From a virus: a DNA stretch of 27,221 nucleotides. Shown piece after piece: positions 17,055 to 23,617 of this stretch; position 1 is the first letter of the stretch, and the number at the start of each line of letters is the position of its first letter. The stretch covers positions 1 through 27,221 of the IMG/VR virus record IMGVR_UViG_3300033149_003269. One strand, given 5' to 3'. Below the pieces are notes generated by a model, which was given only the letters and a program-made list of their open reading frames with translations, was not told the DNA's origin and did no database searches. The translations under genes were made by a program, and so were the position numbers.

Positions 17055-17264
17055 CTACCTCCTTTTTCTTAATTCCCTGAGTGTGAGGGCAAGTCTGGCT
17101 CTTCTTCCTATCTTACCCCCTTTCTTTGCCATTTCCTTAAGCCAAGACACCTTAATATTGCCCTGTTTTGTAATAGCACCAGCTCTTTTTGCAGCAGCTC
17201 TCAATGCTCCCGGCTTTTGAATAGCTTGTTGGATCCACCTCTTATTTTTCCTTTTTCTTGCCAT
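17055..17264 (-). CDS. Very basic small protein (KPGALR motif)
   Basis: 69 aa from the ATG at 17264 (MARKRKNKRW). AGGAGG lies about ten bases upstream of that ATG; a GTG three codons earlier is only three bases from the site, so the ATG is preferred. The protein is packed with Lys and Arg and has the segments IQQAIQKPGALRAAAKRAG and then GGKIGRRARLALTLRELRKR. The 'QKPGALRAxAKRAGA ... RARLALTLR' pattern is one I know from small proteins of phages and some large eukaryotic viruses, whose role is not firmly established. A DNA-binding or capsid-internal role is an inference from charge and from its place between portal and scaffold. Confidence 0.7.
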   Translation of the reverse strand: MARKRKNKRWIQQAIQKPGALRAAAKRAGAITKQGNIKVSWLKEMAKKGGKIGRRARLALTLRELRKRR

Positions 17265-17283
17265 CCTTTCCACCCCCTCCTGT

Positions 17284-17514
17284 TTATAAATTCAAGGGGA
17301 GTTTGCGTCCGTAATATTTCTTTGACGCGTTTCTCCCCTTCTTTGTAAGTTTCAATGTCCCCTTGCGTAGATAACCCTTTTCTTGTGCGGTATCTACTGC
17401 TATTGCAATAGCTTGAGATTTGGTTATTTTCTTACCTCTTTTACGATATTGCTGTATAATTCTACCAGCGTACCATTCCACGATTTTCGGGATTTTACCA
17501 CCTCTACCTGGCAT
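17284..17514 (-). CDS. Basic small protein downstream of the portal gene
   Basis: 76 aa. The ATG overlaps the end of the portal gene by 11 nt and has GGGAGG upstream. The sequence is strongly basic: GKIPKIVEWYAGRIIQQYRK, ITKSQAIAIAVDTAQEKGYL, then LKLTKKGRNASKKYYGRK. The central SQAIAIAVDTAQEKGYL and the GTLKLTKKGR strand-turn resemble a small domain seen in other phage proteins with 'A-AIA---(q)-gyl--gt-kLT-KGR', unassigned as far as I know. Probably a DNA-contacting or packaging-associated accessory protein, by charge and location only. Confidence 0.7.
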   Translation of the reverse strand: MPGRGGKIPKIVEWYAGRIIQQYRKRGKKITKSQAIAIAVDTAQEKGYLRKGTLKLTKKGRNASKKYYGRKLPLNL

Positions 17515-19513
17515 TTTCTAAACCTCCCATTTCTGGGTTGGGATTCTGTTGCATTTTGGGTTGCACATAAGGTGCTATCTGTTTCTGTAATACACTCTGC
17601 AACATATTGCCAGGTTGACTAAACACGCCCCCCATCATCTGCATATGCATTTCTACCATTGAGGTTATAAATATCCTCGCCCAAGCTGGATACTCCAGAT
17701 ATTCAGGACTTTTTACTATCTCATAATGAACCTCAAGGTGCATCTTGTGGTCGTCCCACGGTTTGGGTTCTATCTTATCAAGAATCTCTTTGAGTTTAGC
17801 CATTTCATCTTTGTGAGCTTCAAGCCAAGCTTCTACTATTTCAGGTTCTGCACCAATAATATCCTCAAAACCATCAAGTTTAAGTTTCAAAAGTTCTTCT
17901 TTGATTATCTTATTTTCAGCTTTAGCCATTTTTTCGTCTCTTGATCTATCAACTACCAGATATCCGATACCAGCTTTGCGATAAAATTCTTCCACAATTT
18001 TCTTTGCCTCATAATCCTTAGGGTCTTTGGCGAGTCTCTGGAGGGCGTCCTGTAAAGCAAGTTCTGTCATTTGCTGTTTGGTGTAGGGAAGTTCAGTGCC
18101 TAATTTAACAACAATGTCTGCTTGTGTTATCTTCTCCTTCTTGAATTCAAGAATAATAGGTTCGTCATCATCGCCAAGATAACGCATAATTCTCTGTTTA
18201 TCCCAATAACCATAAACATCCTTCTGGACATCATAGATAATCAGCTCTGCCACTTTTCTGAACATGTATTCCAGCGGTTTGGCATTCGGGGTTTTAATGT
18301 ATTCAGAATACAGTTTTGACAATTCTCTTGCCTTACCGCTTGCACTTGCAGGTGCTCTACCGTAATCAATTTCGTGTATGGTTAGGCTATCCTGATATTC
18401 CCTGCGAAGCAGTTCGTAAATTGCCTGCCACGATTGTGGAATACCGGGACCAGGTTGCAATTTGGGTATCTGATTTTGACCTACAAGTGTGGGGTCATAG
18501 AAGATAAACGAACCTGGCTCTATCTTTACATCGTCGGGTATCGAACCCTCTGGGGCAAGTCCTATGAGATTGCCCGCCAGCATCATATTATGGAGCATCA
18601 AACTCCAGATAATGTTTTGCACGCTCTGCAATACCCTACCAATATCAATCGGTGTCCTGCCAATGTAAGAACCCGGTACTTTAAAATAAGAAGCATAGAC
18701 AACGGGCAAGTGTTCGCCATAGGGATTATCACCCTCATAGAGAATATTACCAGAATAATCAAACTTGATTAACTTGCCCTTATCACCCTGACCTCTGGCT
18801 CTGCGGTAATACTCGATTATAACAATGGTCTCTTTATCGTCTCTGTTCTTAACAAAGCGGTCAAATGTGTAAGGATAATCAGAAACCTCAATGTTGGGAT
18901 ACCATTCCTTTGCCACATCTCTGTTAAGTGTCCTGATGAGGAAACAGTCTATCTGGTCATCGTAATCCTCTATGTGCGGGTCAAACATAAACTCGAATGG
19001 TGTCAGTGGTCTCAAAACATACTTCAACCTGCGAAGAGGCTTACCGTCAGCGCTGGGTATATCGTACTCATAACCCAGCTCGTACCCCTTGAAAAGACCA
19101 ACTGTACCGAATAATACATATTTCAACAGCAAATCGTAAAGCTTGTGGTCAAAAAGCCCCTGTTCCCAGAACAACGCCTCAACAAACCTCTGCGTGTATT
19201 CGGCTTTTTCTTTATCCTCATCGCTTACGGTTCTGGGTATTGCAGTAATGTAGGGTGGTCTGGACATAAAAGAAGCCACGAGAACATGGGCATCATTGGG
19301 TATCCTGTTGGCTTTCACCCTGAATGGGAACAGTTCGTTAATATCCTCATCTTCTGCTAAATCCTCTACATTACCAGTAGAATCTATGCTCACCCACATC
19401 TGATTATTGTAAAACAGGTAATTGCGTTTCCATTTCGGGAATTTATCCCTTATGGCTTCCTCAATCTTTTTAAATCTTTCGTAATACGGATTGCTTTCTA
19501 CTTTCTTTGCCAT
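17504..19513 (-). CDS. Portal protein
   Basis: 669 aa with CTGGAGGAG upstream. The portal is the dodecameric ring at the packaging vertex. Visible support: N-terminal ...VKANRIPNDAHVLVASFMSR (~67-85), then a helix followed by KYVLFGTVGLFKGYE (~131-145) and RPLTPFEFMFDPHIED (~168-183), which is the 'V-P-eF-DP' wing pattern of podophage portals; YIGRTPIDIGRVLQSVQNII (~283-302) starts the long stem helix region; SASGKARELSKLYSEYIK is the usual C-terminal domain entry. The last ~40 residues are Met/Gln/Pro-rich (QPGNMLQ, QKQIAPYVQPKMQQNPNPE) and could form the barrel or a flexible tail. It is flanked by terL upstream and scaffold/capsid downstream, as expected. Confidence 0.9.
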   Translation of the reverse strand: MAKKVESNPYYERFKKIEEAIRDKFPKWKRNYLFYNNQMWVSIDSTGNVEDLAEDEDINELFPFRVKANRIPNDAHVLVASFMSRPPYITAIPRTVSDEDKEKAEYTQRFVEALFWEQGLFDHKLYDLLLKYVLFGTVGLFKGYELGYEYDIPSADGKPLRRLKYVLRPLTPFEFMFDPHIEDYDDQIDCFLIRTLNRDVAKEWYPNIEVSDYPYTFDRFVKNRDDKETIVIIEYYRRARGQGDKGKLIKFDYSGNILYEGDNPYGEHLPVVYASYFKVPGSYIGRTPIDIGRVLQSVQNIIWSLMLHNMMLAGNLIGLAPEGSIPDDVKIEPGSFIFYDPTLVGQNQIPKLQPGPGIPQSWQAIYELLRREYQDSLTIHEIDYGRAPASASGKARELSKLYSEYIKTPNAKPLEYMFRKVAELIIYDVQKDVYGYWDKQRIMRYLGDDDEPIILEFKKEKITQADIVVKLGTELPYTKQQMTELALQDALQRLAKDPKDYEAKKIVEEFYRKAGIGYLVVDRSRDEKMAKAENKIIKEELLKLKLDGFEDIIGAEPEIVEAWLEAHKDEMAKLKEILDKIEPKPWDDHKMHLEVHYEIVKSPEYLEYPAWARIFITSMVEMHMQMMGGVFSQPGNMLQSVLQKQIAPYVQPKMQQNPNPEMGGLENAR

Positions 19514-19517
19514 TTAT

Positions 19518-19736
19518 TCACTCCTCCAGCATGCCTTTAAGTTTATTCATAGCCTTTTTAATTCTTGGATTGTGCTTCACTTTAACCTTTTTATCCAGAG
19601 GCACGGGCTTATCGTTAAGCAATAACACCATATCCCGTAAATACTTAACTATGCGAATCATACCGTAAACAACAGCAAACACGATTAAAGCTATCAAGAA
19701 TAATTCAACCAAAACCAGCACCTCAACCAACGACAT
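19518..19736 (-). CDS. Small single-pass membrane protein (holin-like candidate)
   Basis: 72 aa from the ATG at 19736, chosen because AAAAGGAGG lies right before it; a longer frame from 19793 has no such site and overlaps terL further. The gene overlaps the terL stop by 14 nt and ends 4 nt before the portal gene. Residues ~4-28 are one hydrophobic helix (VEVLVLVELFLIALIVFAVV), followed by a charged cytoplasmic-type tail with many Lys (KKVKVKHNPRIKKAMNKLK). Small single-pass proteins with a charged tail can be holins, spanin partners or membrane anchors; placement between terL and portal is not diagnostic. No signal peptidase site or lipobox is seen. Confidence 0.75.
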   Translation of the reverse strand: MSLVEVLVLVELFLIALIVFAVVYGMIRIVKYLRDMVLLLNDKPVPLDKKVKVKHNPRIKKAMNKLKGMLEE

Positions 19737-21330
19737 AACGCCTCCTTTTGGGTTTAATACCCATAATTTCATTGTATCTTTCCACATATTCACGCCAGCT
19801 CATGGGCTTGCTGGCATCAAAATTTTCTTTCTTGTCTTTCTTATTGCGTTTTTCTGTTTTTATCCGATCTCTTTCCTCGGTAGCGATTATATATCGAATA
19901 GCGTCCCAGGTATGTTCTTTACCGTGTTTTGCCCCCAATTTTGACCATTCGTAAGCCTGTGTAATAACATTTTTGCAATTTTCGGTAATAAATAGCTGGT
20001 CATGGGCAAACAAATTATTTAAAATGCTTACTCCTGTCATCAATCTTTGATAAACGGCACGGAATTTGATTGCAATACCTAAATCATTCAAAGCCTTTTC
20101 CAAATCTTTCATATTCTGCCTATTATCATCAGAACGCATACCACCCGTTGGGTCACAATAAGCCTCTTTAAATTGCTCCGGGAAATTGATTTTCTTTTGC
20201 AAAATCCTCGTAATAGAAGCAATAGTCTGTGCATGTCTAACATTGTCCAAGCCCGGTTGCTGATATTCAAAAACCACAAACCATTTGCCATTTTCCGGGT
20301 TTCTCACTACCCACACGGCAGCAAATGGTTCATCCACACCAAAGTCAACACCAAGATAGGCTTCCCAGCCATCGGGTATCTTGAAACGCTTGACAATATG
20401 TTTTTCATCATCAAATTGGTAAAGCACTCTATTTCCCATATCCAGCCACTCACCAAAAAACCGCATTCTGAATAGGATGGGATCCCAATCATCCTGTGCC
20501 TTTATAACTTCATCAAAATCATAAGTAGGATTTAAAAATGAAGGGAACATAATGGTCAAAATGTTCGGATCCCCATTTCTCTTTTCCCACACACGCCTTA
20601 CTACATTACGGGCTTGTAAAACATTGGGAGGCAACCAACCATACTCTTCGTAAACTTCCATTGCCTTATCCATATCAACATCAAATTTCAAAATCCTACC
20701 TCGCTTCACTATCTGTGTCTTCACCCAATTAGGACGATACGGAGTAGTAGTCATCAATAGTTTCCCCTTATTCCTTCTTAATCTATCCACCATTACCCTA
20801 TAAGCTTTTTCATCGATAACAGTAGGTGGATCATCAAACCCAATCTCATCACACCATACAAAATGTGCGTGTATCCCTTCAATAGCATGAGGTTGTGCTG
20901 CATTGCGGAAATAAAATGTGGTTCCCCTATAAGGTTCTTCAGTAACCGTAAAACAATATTTAGGTTGCCCTCGCCAATCACCTAATCCAAATATATCGCG
21001 AAACCAGTACCTAAATTCTTCACCGATGATACCCTCAAGTCTCTTATAATCAGGCCCCATAATTATCATCTTACCCGGCACACCATACTGCCTGTGAACC
21101 ACATCCATCATGAAATAAGACAGCAAAATCCCAAATGCAGTTTTACCACCACCTGTTCCCGCACTTAACAAAATCTGATTCGGCACCACCTCATACTCCG
21201 CAGGGTCATAATTACCCCACACCCATAATTTCAAAACCTCTTCCTGTGCCACATGCGGGTTAATCTGCAAATACCCATTACTATCCACCCAGAATAATTC
21301 ACGCCTCATATCAAGTGAAGTTTTTAACAT
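19723..21330 (-). CDS. terL: Terminase large subunit (packaging ATPase and nuclease)
   Basis: 535 aa. The N-terminal ATPase has Walker A SAGTGGGKTA (56-65), Walker B HFVWCDE (156-162, with catalytic E162) and coupling motif LLMTTTP (191-197). The C-terminal RNase H-like nuclease has acidic D329 (YLGVDFG), D393 (YCDPTG) and D476 (HTWDAIRY), all present. The enzyme docks on the portal, pumps DNA into the capsid and cuts it. The start at 21330 has no visible Shine-Dalgarno site, nor does the next ATG (21309). A promoter -10 box lies only 10 bases upstream of the first ATG, so the message may be leaderless. The C-terminal ~50 residues are basic and charged (RNKKDKKENFD, KPKRRRYVVG), beyond the nuclease core. 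The probable small subunit is encoded 2.3 kb upstream on the same strand, beyond a plus-strand cassette. Confidence 0.95.
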   Translation of the reverse strand: MLKTSLDMRRELFWVDSNGYLQINPHVAQEEVLKLWVWGNYDPAEYEVVPNQILLSAGTGGGKTAFGILLSYFMMDVVHRQYGVPGKMIIMGPDYKRLEGIIGEEFRYWFRDIFGLGDWRGQPKYCFTVTEEPYRGTTFYFRNAAQPHAIEGIHAHFVWCDEIGFDDPPTVIDEKAYRVMVDRLRRNKGKLLMTTTPYRPNWVKTQIVKRGRILKFDVDMDKAMEVYEEYGWLPPNVLQARNVVRRVWEKRNGDPNILTIMFPSFLNPTYDFDEVIKAQDDWDPILFRMRFFGEWLDMGNRVLYQFDDEKHIVKRFKIPDGWEAYLGVDFGVDEPFAAVWVVRNPENGKWFVVFEYQQPGLDNVRHAQTIASITRILQKKINFPEQFKEAYCDPTGGMRSDDNRQNMKDLEKALNDLGIAIKFRAVYQRLMTGVSILNNLFAHDQLFITENCKNVITQAYEWSKLGAKHGKEHTWDAIRYIIATEERDRIKTEKRNKKDKKENFDASKPMSWREYVERYNEIMGIKPKRRRYVVG

Positions 21331-21340
21331 ACTGTCTATA

Positions 21341-21368
21341 TTAATACCCGCAAAATCCCAACTGTCAA
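21341..21368 (-). promoter_or_regulatory. Candidate sigma70 promoter for the terL-virion operon
   Basis: On the minus strand TTGACA (21363-21368) matches the -35 consensus exactly, and TATTAA (21341-21346) stands 16 bases downstream as -10. The expected start site is near 21334, leaving about four bases before the terL ATG. The GATA array begins 20 bases upstream of the -35 box, where an activator or repressor could contact polymerase. Confidence 0.6.
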
Positions 21369-21388
21369 ATTCCAGAAGATACCATATT

Positions 21389-21421
21389 GATATGCTATTG
21401 ATACGCTATCGATAGGTTATC
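21389..21421. repeat. Array of three 11-bp GATA-N3-TATC units (iteron/operator-like)
   Basis: Three contiguous 11-mers in perfect register: GATATGCTATT (21389-21399), GATACGCTATC (21400-21410), GATAGGTTATC (21411-21421). A fourth GATA starts at 21422. Each unit is itself a dyad, GATA and TATC around three bases; the first has TATT instead of TATC. The 11-bp period puts all units on nearly the same DNA face. It could be an operator for the terL promoter or initiator-binding iterons. Confidence 0.7.
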
Positions 21422-21427
21422 GATATT

Positions 21428-21463
21428 AAGAATAAGAATTAGAATAAGAAAGAGAATAATAAT
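21428..21463. repeat. Purine-rich hexamer tract next to the GATA array
   Basis: Six hexamers in register: AAGAAT, AAGAAT, TAGAAT, AAGAAA, GAGAAT, AATAAT, followed by an AT-rich TATATATAT run near 21467-21475. Such an easily melted, strand-biased tract beside repeats is typical of a DNA-unwinding element, but could also be an UP-like element for nearby promoters. Confidence 0.6.
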
Positions 21464-21682
21464 TAATATATATATGCAATTTTTCTGCCAAAATTATAGT
21501 TAACGGAAGCGAAGTTATACCAACGGATTCCTCACTTTAACTATGTTCACAGAGTAAAAATTTGGTGGTAATTAATAAAACAATATTTACATATATCGCT
21601 TGTGAAAAATGTAACTTTTAAAACATTAATACCCCTTATTCCAAATTACTCTCATTGGCCAATAAATTATACCTGTTTTTGT

Positions 21683-21711
21683 TTGACTTGCCCGATATGG
21701 CGAAATATACC
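21683..21711 (+). promoter_or_regulatory. Possible plus-strand promoter inside the intergenic region
   Basis: TTGACT (21683-21688), 17 bases, TATACC (21706-21711). The match is moderate. A transcript from here would have a leader of nearly 600 nt before the first plus-strand gene or would be a non-coding RNA. Confidence 0.3.
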
Positions 21712-21991
21712 CCAAAATATAAGAAATTTTACATATAGCTATACCCCTTGCTGGTTAATAAGCAAAGAAATGGTTTAATGTCTCCCCATTGTTAGGGAAT
21801 AAATACCTAAAAATTAGGGCTTAAACACACAAAAGTGATTGAATGGTTTAATAGTGTTGGTGTGAGAGAAGGGTTTGGACGGTTTTTCGGGCGGGATTGC
21901 GATTGATAATTGACTCCGATTTCACCCCGGTGGGGGTTAATACTTCTCTACTCTCGCAATAATTTGAGAGGGGCATAGTTTTTGCAAGGGA

Positions 21992-22011
21992 AACATAATC
22001 AATGTTATGTT
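21992..22011. repeat. Inverted repeat AACATAA-N6-TTATGTT
   Basis: AACATAA at 21992-21998 and TTATGTT at 22005-22011 with a 6-base spacer TCAATG. A perfect 7-bp dyad in AT-rich DNA, possibly a repressor half-site pair for the plus-strand cassette; no protein in the window can be linked to it. Confidence 0.3.
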
Positions 22012-22239
22012 AACTTGACCATTTTCACCCTAAATTGGACTCCAAAACGGTTGAGACACAACAAAAATACGGTTTTGAGGGTTGTTTCTGGTAAAATTGG
22101 TGTTAAAACGGGCTTAAAATTGGGTTTTTAGGTGGTGGGCATGACCCCATCCATCATTTTGGTTTACCATTCATTTAATTATTGTGGTATTTATTGGTCT
22201 TGGTTTGTATTTTAATGGCGTATATCTTGTAATTACTAC

Positions 22240-22268
22240 TTGAAATTTTATTTTAAATCCCTTATATT
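22240..22268 (+). promoter_or_regulatory. Sigma70-type promoter for the plus-strand cassette
   Basis: TTGAAA (22240-22245), 17-base spacer, TATATT (22263-22268). The expected start is near 22275, with AGGAGG at 22282-22287 and ATG at 22295. This is the best-formed promoter seen in the window and implies early transcription by host polymerase. Confidence 0.7.
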
Positions 22269-22294
22269 ATAACCATAACAAAGGAGGTTTTGCG

Positions 22295-22507
22295 ATGTAC
22301 ACAATTAAAACGGGTCATACTTTATACCGGTTTAGTGATTATTGCAAGGCATTAGAGAAATTTAAAAAACTGTGGAAGCAGAGAAAAGAGGCGACCTTAT
22401 GGAAGGATAATGAACTGATTGGGGCGATCTATCGAGTAGAAAAACAAATAAAAGGGAAATATAATTATTATATCGATTTAGACAAATTACAGGAGGTCTC
22501 AAAATGA
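22295..22507 (+). CDS. Small hypothetical protein, first gene of plus-strand cassette
   Basis: 70 aa, AGGAGG seven bases before the ATG and a good promoter just upstream. It is basic and Tyr/Lys-rich (YRFSDYCKALEKFKKLWKQ, KGKYNYYIDLDKLQEVSK), with a likely helix followed by a short strand pair. No family is recognised. As the first gene behind a host-type promoter, transcribed against both neighbouring blocks, it may be an early host-interaction gene; this is inference from layout. Its stop overlaps the next ATG (ATGA). Confidence 0.7.
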   Translation: MYTIKTGHTLYRFSDYCKALEKFKKLWKQRKEATLWKDNELIGAIYRVEKQIKGKYNYYIDLDKLQEVSK

Positions 22508-22734
22508 GGTATAATCACAAATTGATACAAAAGGCAATAGAACATCCGGGACGGGAATTCTTCTCCCGGCCAATCCGTTCAGGTGAGAGTACGAGGGTAT
22601 ATATAGGAGTTGATATAAATGGCGATGGATTCGCTGAAGTTGTAGAAATCTGGAAAGCTACATATTATTACGGCGGTAATGGTAAAAGGCGGTTGGATTA
22701 CGAGCCTCTAGACATTTTAGAAGTGGGAGAATAA
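22504..22734 (+). CDS. Small hypothetical protein with an EF-hand/dockerin-like loop
   Basis: 76 aa, start in the ATGA overlap with the previous gene and GGAGGT a few bases upstream. Residues 37-48 are DINGDGFAEVVE. This has acidic or amide ligands at loop positions 1, 3, 5 and 12 and Gly at 6, as in a canonical calcium-binding EF-hand loop; it equally matches the D-NGDG-A/xDxV turn of FG-GAP-type units. The flanks are beta-like (STRVYIGV before, VEIWKATYYYGG after), so it is not a helix-loop-helix EF-hand. The rest is unknown. Metal binding is a hypothesis only. Confidence 0.7.
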   Translation: MRYNHKLIQKAIEHPGREFFSRPIRSGESTRVYIGVDINGDGFAEVVEIWKATYYYGGNGKRRLDYEPLDILEVGE

Positions 22735-22736
22735 AA

Positions 22737-22847
22737 ATGAAGCACATATTTAAACATATAATAAACGCAATAATGTTGAGATACTTATTTGTTAAACTCA
22801 CAATTCAGACTTACAAATCAATTAAGAAATATAAACAGGAGGTTTAG
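22737..22847 (+). CDS. Possible very small basic protein (36 aa)
   Basis: ATG at 22737, two bases after the previous stop, with GGGAG at 22725-22729 seven bases upstream, and a stop at 22845-22847 just before the next ATG (22849). The product starts MKHIFKHIINAIMLRYLFVK and ends in a basic Lys/Tyr tail; it could form an amphipathic, membrane-seeking helix. The tidy spacing to both neighbours favours a real gene. Its last codons contain the AGGAGG site of the next gene. Too short to judge by composition. Confidence 0.45.
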   Translation: MKHIFKHIINAIMLRYLFVKLTIQTYKSIKKYKQEV

Positions 22848-22848
22848 A

Positions 22849-23271
22849 ATGTTAACTGCCATAAAACAATTAAAAGAGTGGACAGTGCAGGATAAAAAAC
22901 TTAAAGTTATGTTTCAACGCTTGGACACTTTAAAAGCAGACTACGACACTAAAATTAAGCTAATCGAAGCACAGTTACAAAAAGAATTCCCCAATTGGCA
23001 AAAGAGAGTTAAGGCGGGCGATGAGGAATATTTAAATCGTTTTGTAGATCGTGACATGGAATTACATGCACAATTTGGTTTAGAACGGTTAGAAATGGAA
23101 ATAATAGAATTGGAACGGGCAATTGTAGATTATGGACTTAATATTATGATTCAGAGAGGAAAAGAGCTTGGCAAACCTACTGAACCATTGGAACAGCTAA
23201 AAGCAGAATTAAAACGGCTCCCATTCTTTCGTGAAGTTGCACTTAAAATATTACGCAAAAGCTTACAATAA
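22849..23271 (+). CDS. Coiled-coil hypothetical protein
   Basis: 140 aa from the ATG at 22849, chosen because AGGAGG (22837-22842) lies directly before it; a frame open further upstream has no such site. The protein is almost entirely helical and highly charged (QDKKLKVMFQRLDTLKADYD, LERLEMEIIELERAIVDYG), consistent with a helical bundle or coiled coil dimer. No Cys is present. No family recognised. It is in the middle of the plus-strand cassette. Confidence 0.7.
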   Translation: MLTAIKQLKEWTVQDKKLKVMFQRLDTLKADYDTKIKLIEAQLQKEFPNWQKRVKAGDEEYLNRFVDRDMELHAQFGLERLEMEIIELERAIVDYGLNIMIQRGKELGKPTEPLEQLKAELKRLPFFREVALKILRKSLQ

Positions 23272-23277
23272 TAATCC

Positions 23278-23296
23278 GCCCCGCCTTGTGCGGGGC
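23278..23296 (+). other. GC-rich hairpin without T-run in the plus-strand cassette
   Basis: GCCCCGC (23278-23284), loop CTTGT, GCGGGGC (23290-23296), a perfect 7-bp GC stem. It is followed by TGTCTTAATAAAA, not a T-run, so full termination is unlikely. It may stabilise the mRNA end, pause polymerase or block translation read-through between the two genes. Confidence 0.5.
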
Positions 23297-23321
23297 TGTC
23301 TTAATAAAAAGGAGGTATAAA

Positions 23322-23567
23322 ATGCAAGTATTAAGACACTACACAAGAGAAGAAATCAAAACCCTCATAAAAGAGGGCAAAGCAATAGAAGTCAATAGGG
23401 TCAGCGGTGTGGTCTGGGTTCGCAAGTCTTCCCGCCGTGTGTATGTCTGTACATATAATCCTAATTGGGGAGTATATACCAATTGCTATATTGCTCCAAT
23501 TAAGCCGAGTGTGTGGGAAGCATGGCAAAAACAATATTGGTTAGAAGGAGGTGAAAGGATAAACTAA
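23322..23567 (+). CDS. Small aromatic-rich hypothetical protein
   Basis: 81 aa from the ATG at 23322, preceded by AAAAAGGAGG; an in-frame extension upstream would run through the hairpin and is not supported. N-terminal helix (YTREEIKTLIKEGKAIEV), then beta strands rich in Trp, Tyr and Val (GVVWVRKSSRRVYVCTYN, GVYTNCYI), then a Trp-rich end (VWEAWQKQYWLEGG). Looks like a compact alpha/beta fold. It is the last gene before the terminator. No family recognised. Confidence 0.7.
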   Translation: MQVLRHYTREEIKTLIKEGKAIEVNRVSGVVWVRKSSRRVYVCTYNPNWGVYTNCYIAPIKPSVWEAWQKQYWLEGGERIN

Positions 23568-23587
23568 ACCAAATTATGTTAAACTTG

Positions 23588-23617
23588 GGGCGGGGATCTT
23601 CTCCCCGCCCTTTTTTT
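23588..23617 (+). terminator. Intrinsic terminator of the plus-strand cassette
   Basis: GGGCGGGGA (23588-23596), loop TCTTC, TCCCCGCCC (23602-23610), then seven T (23611-23617). A textbook Rho-independent terminator placed 20 bases after the last plus-strand stop. On the other strand the hairpin is not followed by a T-run, so it is mainly unidirectional, though it lies at the end of the converging minus-strand gene. Confidence 0.9.

Larger units (their letters stand above)
21331..22294. other. Long intergenic control region between divergent operons
   Basis: About 960 bp with no convincing coding frame; the longest ATG frame I noticed has 24 codons. It holds, from left to right: the terL promoter, three GATA-N3-TATC units, a hexamer-repeat purine tract, a short TA run, a plus-strand promoter-like pair near 21683-21711, two copies of ATGGTTTAAT (21770-21779 and 21843-21852), a 7-bp inverted repeat at 21992-22011, and the plus-strand promoter at its right end. 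The left end is very AT-rich. A replication origin or a major regulatory hub would fit; no known origin motif such as a DnaA-box cluster was recognised. Confidence 0.7.

Noticed and set aside
21493-21498. Perfect TATAAT on the minus strand upstream of the GATA array
   Set aside because: The nearest -35-like hexamer (TTGGTA) is 19 bases away and poor; kept only as a weak alternative start for the virion operon.
22141-22215. 24-codon plus-strand ORF in the intergenic region
   Set aside because: Too short, no clear ribosome site, hydrophobic/aromatic product without support.
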